The translations under genes and the position numbers were made by a program. Under the pieces are notes generated by a model that had not been told where the DNA came from, did not search any database, and saw nothing but the letters and a program-made list of their open reading frames with translations. Positions 53,914-62,725 of a DNA stretch of 64,000 bases are shown here, in pieces; the first letter of the stretch is position 1; each line of letters begins with the position of its first letter. This DNA is from Pseudoalteromonas peptidolytica (GTDB lineage: Bacteria; Pseudomonadota; Gammaproteobacteria; Enterobacterales; Alteromonadaceae), in the NCBI RefSeq assembly GCF_012641745.1, contig NZ_WEHZ01000024.1:1-64000 (forward strand), given 5' to 3'.

Positions 53914-53940
53914 ATAGTCAATATGGACCATACTGACTAT
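53914..53940 (-). promoter_or_regulatory. 27-bp near-perfect palindrome: operator and/or terminator
   Basis: Arms ATAGTCAATATGG and CCATACTGACTAT match in 12 of 13 positions around a single central base. It lies 59 bases upstream of the TauE/SafE start and 20 bases after the stop of the upstream TetR gene. On the minus strand TTTTTTATTTATA follows, so it can also serve as a terminator for the pump operon. The two roles are compatible. Confidence 0.7.
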
Positions 53941-53959
53941 AGTAATGCTCAACTAAATT

Positions 53960-54562
53960 TTAGGCTTTGAATAATAGTAAGAACTCTTTTTTTATTTTCA
54001 TCGCTTCAACCTTTATATCTTCATCAGCATTTTCCAAGGTGCGAGCAAGGATTGCATTAAAAAAACAGTTACTTTTAGAACGAGAAATAATAAATTCTGC
54101 AGCATCACTAGGGTCTACTGCCTTCAATTCCCCTTTGTCAATCTCAACGGCAAGTGAATTAGCAAGCTTTGAGACTCCTTTTCTAGGCCCAAACCGCAAA
54201 AATGCTTCTCCTATCTCATCAAAGTGTCCAGAATAGTAAATAGCATTTCTTAGCAAGTTTACATACCATGGATCGGTGATAAAACTGATGTACTCAAAAG
54301 CCTTTTTGTGAATAAAGTCCTCTAATGTTTGCTTGTCACCACGCGGTTCAAACATCTTTTCTATCTGCTTTTCACACTCACCAATTAAGATAGCGACAAA
54401 CAACTTTTCCTTCGTTTTATATCTAGAATAGATAGTCGGCTTACTCACTTTAGCTGCTTTGGCGATGTCATCGACAGATACACCATCCAAACCATTTTTG
54501 ATAAAAAGTTTGGTTGCCGCATCTTTGATAGCCTTGTCTTTTTGTTCTGCTCTGGTACTCAA
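53960..54562 (-). CDS. TetR/AcrR family regulator of the RND pump operon
   Basis: A 200-residue TetR protein with helix-turn-helix VSVDDIAKAAKVSKPTIYSR then YKTKEKLFVAIL (about residues 25-56) and an AefR-like helical C-terminal domain. Its start overlaps the end of the RND transporter gene by 4 bases (ATGA), so it is the third gene of MFP-RND-TetR. That arrangement points to a local repressor whose operator is probably the palindrome before the MFP gene (58897-58923). Confidence 0.88.
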   Translation of the reverse strand: MSTRAEQKDKAIKDAATKLFIKNGLDGVSVDDIAKAAKVSKPTIYSRYKTKEKLFVAILIGECEKQIEKMFEPRGDKQTLEDFIHKKAFEYISFITDPWYVNLLRNAIYYSGHFDEIGEAFLRFGPRKGVSKLANSLAVEIDKGELKAVDPSDAAEFIISRSKSNCFFNAILARTLENADEDIKVEAMKIKKEFLLLFKA

Positions 54563-57500
54563 ATATTTTCTTCTCCCGATGATGTGAGTGGCTGCTCATT
54601 AATCTCAATGCTATTGCTGGCATCACGATGAAAGACTTTTTCTTTACTGGTTAGAATTTCATATAATACTGGGATCACAAACAAGGTTAATGGCGTCCCG
54701 ATCCCTAATCCAAACGCAATAGCGACAGCCATGGAAAAAAACAATACATCATTGCCCATAATGAGTGGCAATAACCCCACTATTGTTGTAATTGATGTGA
54801 TCAATATTGGTCTCATCCTTACACTGGCCGCCTCAACAAGTGCTTCTCTAAACGACACACCGGTGTTTTTACGTTCAATGTCGGCACGGTCAATCAACAC
54901 AATTGCATTATTGATAATGATACCCGCAAGCGCGAGTAAACCAAGGATCACAATAAAGCCAAACTCTCCTCCCATCAGCTGTAGTCCACTGCCTGCACCA
55001 AATACCACCAAAGGTATGGTCAACAATATGACTATTGGTCGCCTAAATCCACCAAACTGTGAAATCAATATCAAGACGATGATACAAAATGCCAATGGAA
55101 AATTAGCCGCCAATGCCGCTTTTCCTTTTTTAGAATCTGCAATGATACCATCAAATTCAATGGAGTAACCCTCCGGTAGGTGCGCATTTAGCTCTGTGAT
55201 TTGCTTCTGTACCATCGGCGCAAGATCTTCTGGTGAATATTTCAAATTACGCCCTTCGATTGTCACCGTAGGTATACCATCTTCTTTTTCAATGACTGGA
55301 AACCCTGTTTCATAACTCACGGTAATGAGTTGTTCCAATGGAATTGGTTCACCTGAAAGAGGTGAAATAATTGTCTCCGCTTTTAATGCAACCACATCTA
55401 GATGTTCAGCTCCTCTTAATACCACCGGCACATTGTCATCGTCCTGCCTAGATACAGACACAACCGTGCCATTCAAAAACTGAGAAATAGTAGTAAGGAC
55501 TTGAACCTCTGAAATGCCAGCTTGCTCTGCCAATATCTTGTTGACACTAATATTGGCTCTTGTCGACAAATTGAACCAATTTGACCAAATGTGGATCATA
55601 TCAGGATATGCTTCAAACATTTTGATCACTTGCTGTGATCCGTTAAAGACTTGGGCGTAATCAGGGCCTTTATACTGGACTTGTAACACTGTCGGATCAG
55701 AGGGGCCTGTAAACATCCCGGATACCCTAAATTGCACATCAGGTATCACAAGCTTGGCAACCTTTCTAAGCTGCACTAATGTTTCCTCTACCGCTTCACG
55801 GGATGTTAAATCGATAAGCAAAAAGCCAACGTTATTTGCTGGATCTAATGGCGCAAGAGAAAAAATAAACCTTGGTCCGCCAAATCCAACATATCCCATT
55901 ACATGATTCACATTAGGAAAAGTGCCGTCATCATTAAGTGCCTCTGTCAGTTCTGTCATGGCCGCTTCTGTGACTAAGGTAGAGCTTCCCGCTGACGTAT
56001 TGATATAAGCTAAGAGTTGATGCCGCTCGCTGGATGGAAAAAATTGCTTTGGCGTTGATGAAATTAGCTTTACACCGACAAAAAACAGCGCCAGCGCACC
56101 CAATATCACCCATTTTTTATGGTTAAGTGCAAGCGTTAGTAGCGTTCGGTATTGTGTTTCCAGCTTTTTAAATACTCGCGTGACCGATGTTGTTTGTACC
56201 GGCTTTTTAGAGACAAAGAAGTAGCACATAGTAGGGGTAACTGTCATCGCAAACAACCATGAAATTGCCAATGATATCAATACTACCAGTGAGATATTCC
56301 GAGTGAACTCACCAGCCCCATGTTCAGCCATCATCAACGGAATGAATACAATCACTGTCGTTGCTGTTGAAGAAAGTAGCGGTAATGCTAGTTCTTTGCC
56401 GACTTCAGCTAACGCGTGATATTTATCTTGGTGTTCTTCGTACCGTCGTTTAAATTGCTCTGCCACGACAATTCCATTATCCACAAGCAGACCTAGCGCA
56501 ATGACTAAAGTGGCAAGACTCATTCGTTCTAGCTGCATTTCAAACAGTCCCATTACCGCAAGTGTGGCTAGCATCACACACGGTACTATGGCACCAACGA
56601 TTAGCCCCATCCGAAGGCCCAAAAAGACCATCACTACTGCCAGTACAATAAACAGCGTTTGCAACACGTTTAGAGACACACCGTAAACCGCCTTTTCCAC
56701 TTCAATGCTCTGTTTTGAAACAATATTCAGTTCTATTTCTTGGGATAAGTTTTTCTGGATATCGGATAATGCTTGGTCGAGGCGTTTAGTGTAATTGATC
56801 ACACTTTGCTCTGGTTGCATCACTACAGATAACACAACGGCTCGTGATCCGTTAAAGAATGCCGCTTGTTGATAGGGACTTTTCGTTGTTTTAGTGACAG
56901 TCGCGACATCGCCTAGCGTGATGATCCCATGCGGGGCAGTATTGGTTTTATCGCGAATTAAAATTGGTAAGTTCAGTAACTTGTCTTCTCTATCCAATCC
57001 GATATTGGCGCTCACAAGAATAGAATACGCATTGGTATTTACGGCTCCAATCGCTTCATAGTTATTGTTCTTTTTTATCACTTGTGAAATTTCATTTTTA
57101 GTCAGCCCAAAGGCCTCTAGTGCAGCATCATTAAAATCAATATAAAACACTTCTTCAGGGCTACCATGAATGCCTACACGACGCGTCCCCTCGATAAAAA
57201 CTAGCTGATCTCTGATACCTTGTGCAACATCGTATATGTCGTCCAATGCTATTGACTTTGATGTCAATGCAAAGGTCATAACAGCCACATCACCAAAGTC
57301 GTCATTAACTACCGGTTTACTCGCACCTTGAGGCAAGCTGAGGCTAGCAAACTCCACGGCTTCGGCTAGTTCATCCCATATCTGGTCAAGTTCACTATAC
57401 TTGTCCTCAACCTTTGCATGGATAATAGAGCGTCCATCCATAGAGGAAGACCTGACTTCATCCAGTTCAGGCAAGGTAACGATGGCAGCCTCTAATGGCC

Positions 57501-57693
57501 TTGTGACCAACCTCTCTACATCTTCGGCCTTCATATTTGGAAAATTAGTTGAAATCACAGCCTCTCGAATGATCACCTCGGGGTCTTCCCTTGCTGGTAA
57601 AGTGAAAAAGCTCACTATTCCAAAACACATGGCTAGTAATACTGAGGTCAAGATTAACGCTCGTTGTTTATACGCGATTACCGAAATAGACAT
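54559..57693 (-). CDS. RND efflux transporter, inner-membrane permease (HAE1/AcrB-like)
   Basis: A 1044-residue proton-driven drug exporter, the usual length. It has 12 membrane helices in two halves, with a large periplasmic loop after TM1 and TM7. RND signatures include FFTLPAREDPEVIIREAVIS in the first loop, GLRMGLIVGAIVPCVMLATL, the TM4 proton-relay region GLLVDNGIVVAEQFKRR (Asp-Asn where AcrB has Asp-Asp), and late GIIINNAIVLIDRADIE. Upstream is its adaptor (11-base gap); downstream the TetR gene overlaps. No outer-membrane TolC-type gene is adjacent, so a shared one must complete the pump. Confidence 0.93.
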   Translation of the reverse strand: MSISVIAYKQRALILTSVLLAMCFGIVSFFTLPAREDPEVIIREAVISTNFPNMKAEDVERLVTRPLEAAIVTLPELDEVRSSSMDGRSIIHAKVEDKYSELDQIWDELAEAVEFASLSLPQGASKPVVNDDFGDVAVMTFALTSKSIALDDIYDVAQGIRDQLVFIEGTRRVGIHGSPEEVFYIDFNDAALEAFGLTKNEISQVIKKNNNYEAIGAVNTNAYSILVSANIGLDREDKLLNLPILIRDKTNTAPHGIITLGDVATVTKTTKSPYQQAAFFNGSRAVVLSVVMQPEQSVINYTKRLDQALSDIQKNLSQEIELNIVSKQSIEVEKAVYGVSLNVLQTLFIVLAVVMVFLGLRMGLIVGAIVPCVMLATLAVMGLFEMQLERMSLATLVIALGLLVDNGIVVAEQFKRRYEEHQDKYHALAEVGKELALPLLSSTATTVIVFIPLMMAEHGAGEFTRNISLVVLISLAISWLFAMTVTPTMCYFFVSKKPVQTTSVTRVFKKLETQYRTLLTLALNHKKWVILGALALFFVGVKLISSTPKQFFPSSERHQLLAYINTSAGSSTLVTEAAMTELTEALNDDGTFPNVNHVMGYVGFGGPRFIFSLAPLDPANNVGFLLIDLTSREAVEETLVQLRKVAKLVIPDVQFRVSGMFTGPSDPTVLQVQYKGPDYAQVFNGSQQVIKMFEAYPDMIHIWSNWFNLSTRANISVNKILAEQAGISEVQVLTTISQFLNGTVVSVSRQDDDNVPVVLRGAEHLDVVALKAETIISPLSGEPIPLEQLITVSYETGFPVIEKEDGIPTVTIEGRNLKYSPEDLAPMVQKQITELNAHLPEGYSIEFDGIIADSKKGKAALAANFPLAFCIIVLILISQFGGFRRPIVILLTIPLVVFGAGSGLQLMGGEFGFIVILGLLALAGIIINNAIVLIDRADIERKNTGVSFREALVEAASVRMRPILITSITTIVGLLPLIMGNDVLFFSMAVAIAFGLGIGTPLTLFVIPVLYEILTSKEKVFHRDASNSIEINEQPLTSSGEENI

Positions 57694-57703
57694 AATAGGC
57701 TCC

Positions 57704-58792
57704 TTACAAGTTAACTAGCTCAACAGCTTGTCCACTTGCAAGCCCCTGACCACCATGTAAAATAATTTTGCTATCAACTTCTAATTCACCATGTATAAAT
57801 ACTCGGCCGCTGCGGATCCGCGCGATTTTCACGACTTTTTTGGATACCGTTTGGGTATCAGGCTCTAAAACCCAAACAAAGTGACTATTATTGGTATCAC
57901 GACGTAATGCTGTGACTGGGATAGAATAATTGTGCTGTATGCTTTTAATATTCAATGAAACATTAACTGGAGCGCCCGGCACCACAAACTCTGAATACTT
58001 ACTCTTTAATACGATTAACGCTTCAATAAGGCCATTGGCACTTGCCTGGCGATTAATGCTCTTGATCATCCCGTAAAGTTGATGCTGCTCTAAGGTATAC
58101 ATGGATACCTGCTGACCTACAGTAAGCTGATTAACATGTTGATACGGGATCCGCGTCAATACTTCTAGCGTGGTATTGTCTGATTTTACTGATAATATGG
58201 CTTGATTGGCTGATACATGCTGATTTTTTTGCGCGAACTTTCCAGTTACACTACCATCAAAAGGCGCGATGATTTTAGTATCCAATACCCCTTTTTTTGC
58301 TATATCTCGTTTAGCCTCAAGTAGGTTCACTTGCGCCAATGCACTGTCTACTTTTAATTTCCATAAATCGACTTCAGTATCGGGAACTAATGAGCGTTTG
58401 CTCAGTGCTTTTCTTCGCTCCAATTCAATGACTGCGTTTTCTAAATCATATTTAGCTTGATTTACACTCGCTTCTGCTTCTTTCAAAGCAAGCTCAGAGG
58501 TAATTGGGTCTAACCTTGATAGTATCTGACCTTTGCTAAAACTATCACCGATGTCCAAATCCAATGAAACAATTTTACCTCTAACCTCAAAACTTAACTC
58601 ACCGCGGTCATGCGCTCGTACATAGCCCAAATAAGATTGCTCAATATAGTCATTACCAGGCTCTACCCGCGTAATGCTCACTTGAGGTCTTTGTTCAACC
58701 TCGTCTTTATTTGGTGCAGCACTGCCACAGCCTAATAAATGTAACGCCAAAAAACCAACCAAATAAAGGCTATTAACTCTCGATACCAACAT
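57704..58792 (-). CDS. RND efflux adaptor (membrane fusion protein), lipoprotein
   Basis: The 362-residue periplasmic adaptor links the RND permease to a TolC-type channel. Its lipobox is LLGC (Cys22). The typical MFP order follows: a lipoyl half (FEVRGKIVSLDLDIGDSFSK), alpha-hairpin coiled coil (EAEASVNQAKYDLENAVIEL), second lipoyl half (VLDTKIIAPFDGSVTGKFAQ) and beta-barrel/MP domains. It is the first gene of the operon, divergent from glnD, behind a promoter overlapped by a palindrome. Confidence 0.92.
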   Translation of the reverse strand: MLVSRVNSLYLVGFLALHLLGCGSAAPNKDEVEQRPQVSITRVEPGNDYIEQSYLGYVRAHDRGELSFEVRGKIVSLDLDIGDSFSKGQILSRLDPITSELALKEAEASVNQAKYDLENAVIELERRKALSKRSLVPDTEVDLWKLKVDSALAQVNLLEAKRDIAKKGVLDTKIIAPFDGSVTGKFAQKNQHVSANQAILSVKSDNTTLEVLTRIPYQHVNQLTVGQQVSMYTLEQHQLYGMIKSINRQASANGLIEALIVLKSKYSEFVVPGAPVNVSLNIKSIQHNYSIPVTALRRDTNNSHFVWVLEPDTQTVSKKVVKIARIRSGRVFIHGELEVDSKIILHGGQGLASGQAVELVNL

Positions 58793-58882
58793 AATTTATC
58801 CCTTATGCCTGTGAGTAAGTTTCTTATCGTGAACAGTAAATGGCGCCACTGATCCGACGTGAGAAATGTATATGACGACAAA

Positions 58883-58912
58883 ACTATACTACACGGTTTA
58901 GTTTATTTGCAA
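58883..58912 (-). promoter_or_regulatory. Sigma-70 promoter of the MFP-RND-TetR operon
   Basis: Minus strand: -35 TTGCAA (58907-58912), an 18-base spacer, -10 TATAGT (58883-58888). It is about 90 bases before the MFP start codon, and the -35 box lies inside the palindrome at 58897-58923. Confidence 0.65.
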
Positions 58913-58923
58913 GTTAAACTAAA
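58897..58923. promoter_or_regulatory. Palindromic operator candidate over the pump promoter
   Basis: Perfect 9-bp arms TTTAGTTTA (58897-58905) and TAAACTAAA (58915-58923) flank a 9-base spacer. Its size and symmetry suit a TetR-family dimer. It overlaps the -35 element, so binding should block transcription of the pump operon. Confidence 0.65.
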
Positions 58924-59089
58924 ACGAACAAAATAACTGCAACTTAGTAGCAGTTAATTTATTACTTCGCGCCAGTTAGCAGCTTACTGATCAAACCTTG
59001 CACCATCGCGCGCTCATCACTCGCAATTGTTATCTAATTAGTGTAAAACAGGTTTCTATTGATGTTGCGTGCACGATACAGGATCCTAA

Positions 59090-61708
59090 GTGGCATTACC
59101 GAACAAAGTAAAAACGCTCCTTGATGAAGCACAAGCGTTGTCAGATTATCGAGACTGCCTGGCTTATTTTTATAAATGGTTAAGTAACCAGTTTTCCAAA
59201 CAGCCCGTTCGAAACCTAATTAACTCGCGCGCTGAGTTTATCGACCGACTACTTATCAAATTATTTAATGATACCGGTCTTGCACAGTACCCTGACCTTG
59301 CGCTTATCGCAATCGGCGGCTACGGGCGAGGAGAATTACACCCGTTTTCTGACATCGACTTTCTGGTACTAACCAAAGATACCCCTTGCGAGCAAGTGAC
59401 CACTGGACTTGAGCAATTTGTCACATATCTTTGGGATCTCGGTCTTGATATTGGTCATAGTGTGAGAACACACGAACAGGTACTTGATCAAAAACAAAAT
59501 GATGTGCACTTCACTACTAGTCTATTAGAGAGCCGCTTGATCTGCGGTAATCACATTGAATATGAGCGCCTTAAGCGACACATCGTAGAAACTCCTATTT
59601 GGCAATCGAGTGACTTTTTCATAGCTAAGGTCAACGAACAAAAAATTCGCCACAAAAAATGTCATGGTACCGCGTATAACTTAGAGCCAAATATCAAAGA
59701 AAACCCCGGTGGTCTGAGAGACTTACAGACTATATTCTGGGTGGCCAAAAAGCACTTTCATGCTGAAACCCTCGAAGAGCTAATTAACCATGGTTACCTC
59801 ACTCATGAGGAGTACCAAGAGTTACTGGAATGTATCGAAAACCTCTGGAATATCCGCTTTGCACTGCATTTAGCAGCAGGGCGCAGCGAAAATAGATTAT
59901 TGTTTGATCACCAGCCTCACGCAGCAGAACTACTTGGGTTTGGCTCTGAAGGTAAGGCATCCGTTGAACGAATGATGAAGCGTTTATTTAGGATCATGAG
60001 CCGAGTACGCGAAATGAACCAAATGCTGCTGTCGTATTTTGAGCAAAGTATTTTACCAGAGCAGGTTGAACTTGAAGCCACTCCTCTTGATAGAAATTTC
60101 GAGCGGATCGGTAATAAGATCCGAGTGAAGAACCCCTCAGTATTCTTTCGTCGTGAAAACCTCTTTGTTCTTTTTGAGCATATTGCGGATAACCCAAGGA
60201 TCACCCAAATTGACCCAAGTACCATCCGTACGATGCGTCAGGTTAGACGTCGTTTATTGGGCGACTTGCAAGATTATGCAGGGTGTCGAGATGCCTTTTT
60301 ACGCTTGCTCAAACATCCAAATGGCATGGGTAGAGCCTTTACATTAATGCACAAGCACGGCCTTATTGCCGCTTACTTACCGCAATGGCGCAATATTTTC
60401 GGCCAAATGCAGTTTGACCTATTCCATGCCTATACCGTTGATGAGCATACGCACAAACTTATCAACAATATTTATCGCTACTTTGACAAAGAACACATCA
60501 GTGAATTTCCCATTTGCTCTGAGATAGTTGCACGCATGGACAAACCAGAGCTGCTGTACTTAGCCGGTATTTTTCATGATATTGCCAAAGGCCGGGGCGG
60601 CGATCACTCCGAACTTGGGGCAGTAGATGCCATGGCCTTTACTAAGATGCACGGATTTACACAGTCAGATGCGAAGCTTGTGGCGTGGTTGGTGCAGCAC
60701 CATTTACTGATGTCAGTGACGGCTCAGCGCAAGGATATTAACGATCCTGATGTTATCGCGGAGTTTGCACAAAAAATAAAAAACGAACGTCAACTAGATT
60801 ATCTTTATTGCTTAACAGTTGCCGACATTAGAGCCACCAATGACAATCTTTGGAATGACTGGAAAAACACGCTATTACGAGAGCTATACCTACATACTCA
60901 ACGCGCGCTAAGATTGGGTCTTGAAAACCCTATGGATATGCGCGATCAAATCCGGGATAAAAAGCGCCAAGCAAAACAGCGGTTGATTAATTTAGGCTAT
61001 TTTGAGGAATATATTGATTTAATTTGGTCACGCTTTAAAGCAAATTACTTTACTGCCTTTAGCGAGCAACAAATTTCGTGGCACTCAGAGCACTTACTGC
61101 AATCAAACGACCTTAGCCAACCAAGTGTTATTGTCTCAAATAAACCCATGCACGGCGGCACGCAAGTATTTGTGTATAGTCCCTATGAATCAGCACTGTT
61201 TGCCAAGCTAGTCAGTGTCATTGGCTCTAAAAAAGCACAGATCCAACACGCACAGGTAATGACAACCAAAGACAGTTACGTCGTCTTTAGTTTTGTCATT
61301 TTAGAAGTGAACGGCGATCCGCTCAGTACCAGCCGTGCAGCTGGCATCAGAAAAGGTCTGGAAACGCTACTTAAAGATCCGAAGAAAAAAATCCGAATTA
61401 AAAAGAACCGCTCGCAAAAGTTTAAAGACTTTAACATCAGACCAAAAATTATTTTGCGCCCACATGCACGCGAAAATCGTAGCCTAATTGAAATTCAGGC
61501 TATTGATATTCCTGGACTGCTGACTAAAATTGCTGAGGTGTTCCAAGCCTATTCACTTCATATTCATGCCGCACGCATTACAACCGTCGGCGAACGTGCA
61601 GAAGACTTTTTCGTGGTCTCGAACAAAGACTATGAGGCGCTCGACGAAGTACAAAAAGCCGAGCTTCACCGAGCGCTACTTAAAAAATTAAATGCTGAAA
61701 CAGAGTAA
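59090..61708 (+). CDS. glnD: Bifunctional uridylyltransferase/uridylyl-removing enzyme
   Basis: GlnD senses glutamine and modifies PII proteins, controlling nitrogen metabolism. The start is GTG at 59090 with AGGA 6 bases upstream. Of 872 residues, the nucleotidyltransferase site is GGYGRGELHPFSDIDFL (about residues 73-89). The HD domain that removes UMP has FHDIAKGRGGDHSELG. Two C-terminal ACT domains bind glutamine (TQVFVYSPYESALFAKLVSV; SLIEIQAIDIPGLLTKIAEV). It is followed by dapD after 10 bases. It is normally adjacent to map. Confidence 0.97.
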   Translation: MALPNKVKTLLDEAQALSDYRDCLAYFYKWLSNQFSKQPVRNLINSRAEFIDRLLIKLFNDTGLAQYPDLALIAIGGYGRGELHPFSDIDFLVLTKDTPCEQVTTGLEQFVTYLWDLGLDIGHSVRTHEQVLDQKQNDVHFTTSLLESRLICGNHIEYERLKRHIVETPIWQSSDFFIAKVNEQKIRHKKCHGTAYNLEPNIKENPGGLRDLQTIFWVAKKHFHAETLEELINHGYLTHEEYQELLECIENLWNIRFALHLAAGRSENRLLFDHQPHAAELLGFGSEGKASVERMMKRLFRIMSRVREMNQMLLSYFEQSILPEQVELEATPLDRNFERIGNKIRVKNPSVFFRRENLFVLFEHIADNPRITQIDPSTIRTMRQVRRRLLGDLQDYAGCRDAFLRLLKHPNGMGRAFTLMHKHGLIAAYLPQWRNIFGQMQFDLFHAYTVDEHTHKLINNIYRYFDKEHISEFPICSEIVARMDKPELLYLAGIFHDIAKGRGGDHSELGAVDAMAFTKMHGFTQSDAKLVAWLVQHHLLMSVTAQRKDINDPDVIAEFAQKIKNERQLDYLYCLTVADIRATNDNLWNDWKNTLLRELYLHTQRALRLGLENPMDMRDQIRDKKRQAKQRLINLGYFEEYIDLIWSRFKANYFTAFSEQQISWHSEHLLQSNDLSQPSVIVSNKPMHGGTQVFVYSPYESALFAKLVSVIGSKKAQIQHAQVMTTKDSYVVFSFVILEVNGDPLSTSRAAGIRKGLETLLKDPKKKIRIKKNRSQKFKDFNIRPKIILRPHARENRSLIEIQAIDIPGLLTKIAEVFQAYSLHIHAARITTVGERAEDFFVVSNKDYEALDEVQKAELHRALLKKLNAETE

Positions 61709-61718
61709 AGAGGAATTT

Positions 61719-62546
61719 ATGTCTGATTTAAAAACGACGATTGAAACCGCGTGGGAAAACCGCGATACCATTACCCCAACGGCAGTATCAGACGAAGTAA
61801 AGCAAGCGATTGTTCAAGCGCTTGAGCTTTTGGACTCTGGTGCTGCGCGCGTTGCTGAGAAGATTAGTGGTGAGTGGGTTGTGCACCAATGGCTAAAAAA
61901 AGCGGTGTTACTGTCTTTTAGAATTCGTGATAACCAACCGATGAGCGATGGTGTAAATCAGTTTTACGATAAAGTGCCACTGAAGTTTTCTGATTACACA
62001 CCTGAGCAGTTCCAACAAGGCGGCATGCGCGTTGTACCAAATGCGGTGGCTCGTCAAGGTAGCTTTGTGGGTAAAAACGTTGTGCTGATGCCATCTTACG
62101 TAAATATTGGTGCTTATGTTGATGAAGGCACGATGGTAGATACTTGGGCTACGGTAGGATCGTGTGCACAAATTGGTAAAAACGTTCATCTATCTGGCGG
62201 TGTCGGTATCGGCGGTGTGTTAGAGCCGTTACAAGCTAATCCAACCATTATTGAAGATAATTGCTTTATCGGTGCTCGCTCTGAGATTGTCGAAGGGGTT
62301 ATTGTTGAAGAAGGCGCCGTTATTTCGATGGGGGTATATATTTCACAAAGTACACGTATTTATGACCGTGAGACTGGTGAAATCCATTATGGTCGAGTAC
62401 CAGCTGGCGCAGTTGTAGTGCCAGGTTCACTTCCAAGCAAAGATGGCTCTCACAGCCTATACGCGGCTATTATTGTGAAAAAAGTGGATCAACAAACGCG
62501 TGAAAAGGTCGGCATTAATGCACTACTTCGCTCAATAGACGATTAA
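61719..62546 (+). CDS. dapD: 2,3,4,5-tetrahydropyridine-2,6-dicarboxylate N-succinyltransferase
   Basis: DapD succinylates tetrahydrodipicolinate in lysine and diaminopimelate synthesis. I place the start at 61719 (MSDLKTTIETAWENRD), 10 bases after the glnD stop, with AGAGGA just upstream; the frame extends nine codons into glnD. That gives 275 residues, close to E. coli DapD (274). The left-handed beta-helix is evident (VGKNVVLMPSYVNIGAYVDE, GVGIGGVLEPLQANP, IGARSEIVEGVIVEEGAVIS). Confidence 0.96.
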   Translation: MSDLKTTIETAWENRDTITPTAVSDEVKQAIVQALELLDSGAARVAEKISGEWVVHQWLKKAVLLSFRIRDNQPMSDGVNQFYDKVPLKFSDYTPEQFQQGGMRVVPNAVARQGSFVGKNVVLMPSYVNIGAYVDEGTMVDTWATVGSCAQIGKNVHLSGGVGIGGVLEPLQANPTIIEDNCFIGARSEIVEGVIVEEGAVISMGVYISQSTRIYDRETGEIHYGRVPAGAVVVPGSLPSKDGSHSLYAAIIVKKVDQQTREKVGINALLRSIDD

Positions 62547-62696
62547 TACCCATTGTTTTAATTAAGTGGTCTATTGTGGGGCAAAGAATTCTTGTCGGTA
62601 ACACCGCTTTCTTGCCCTGCTCACAGCGAGGTACCTACGCCCTACTGTCAGCAAGTATTAAGACTAATTGGTATAACAATCACACTTTTACTATGA

Positions 62697-62719
62697 GGGA
62701 GCTTGAGGCTCCCTTTTTT
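62697..62719 (+). terminator. Rho-independent terminator after dapD
   Basis: Stem GGGAGC / GCTCCC with a 5-base loop followed by six T, about 150 bases after the dapD stop and just before the convergent TonB-receptor gene end. Confidence 0.85.
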
Positions 62720-62725
62720 CAGGTA

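Noticed and set aside
53914..53940. Palindrome read purely as a terminator
   Set aside because: A terminator role is possible because of the T-run, but the almost unbroken 27-bp symmetry upstream of a TetR-linked operon makes an operator equally likely, so both were kept.
43241..59089. Integrated phage or transposon origin of the bmp segment
   Set aside because: No integrase, transposase, phage gene, flanking direct repeat or tRNA target is visible at either edge.
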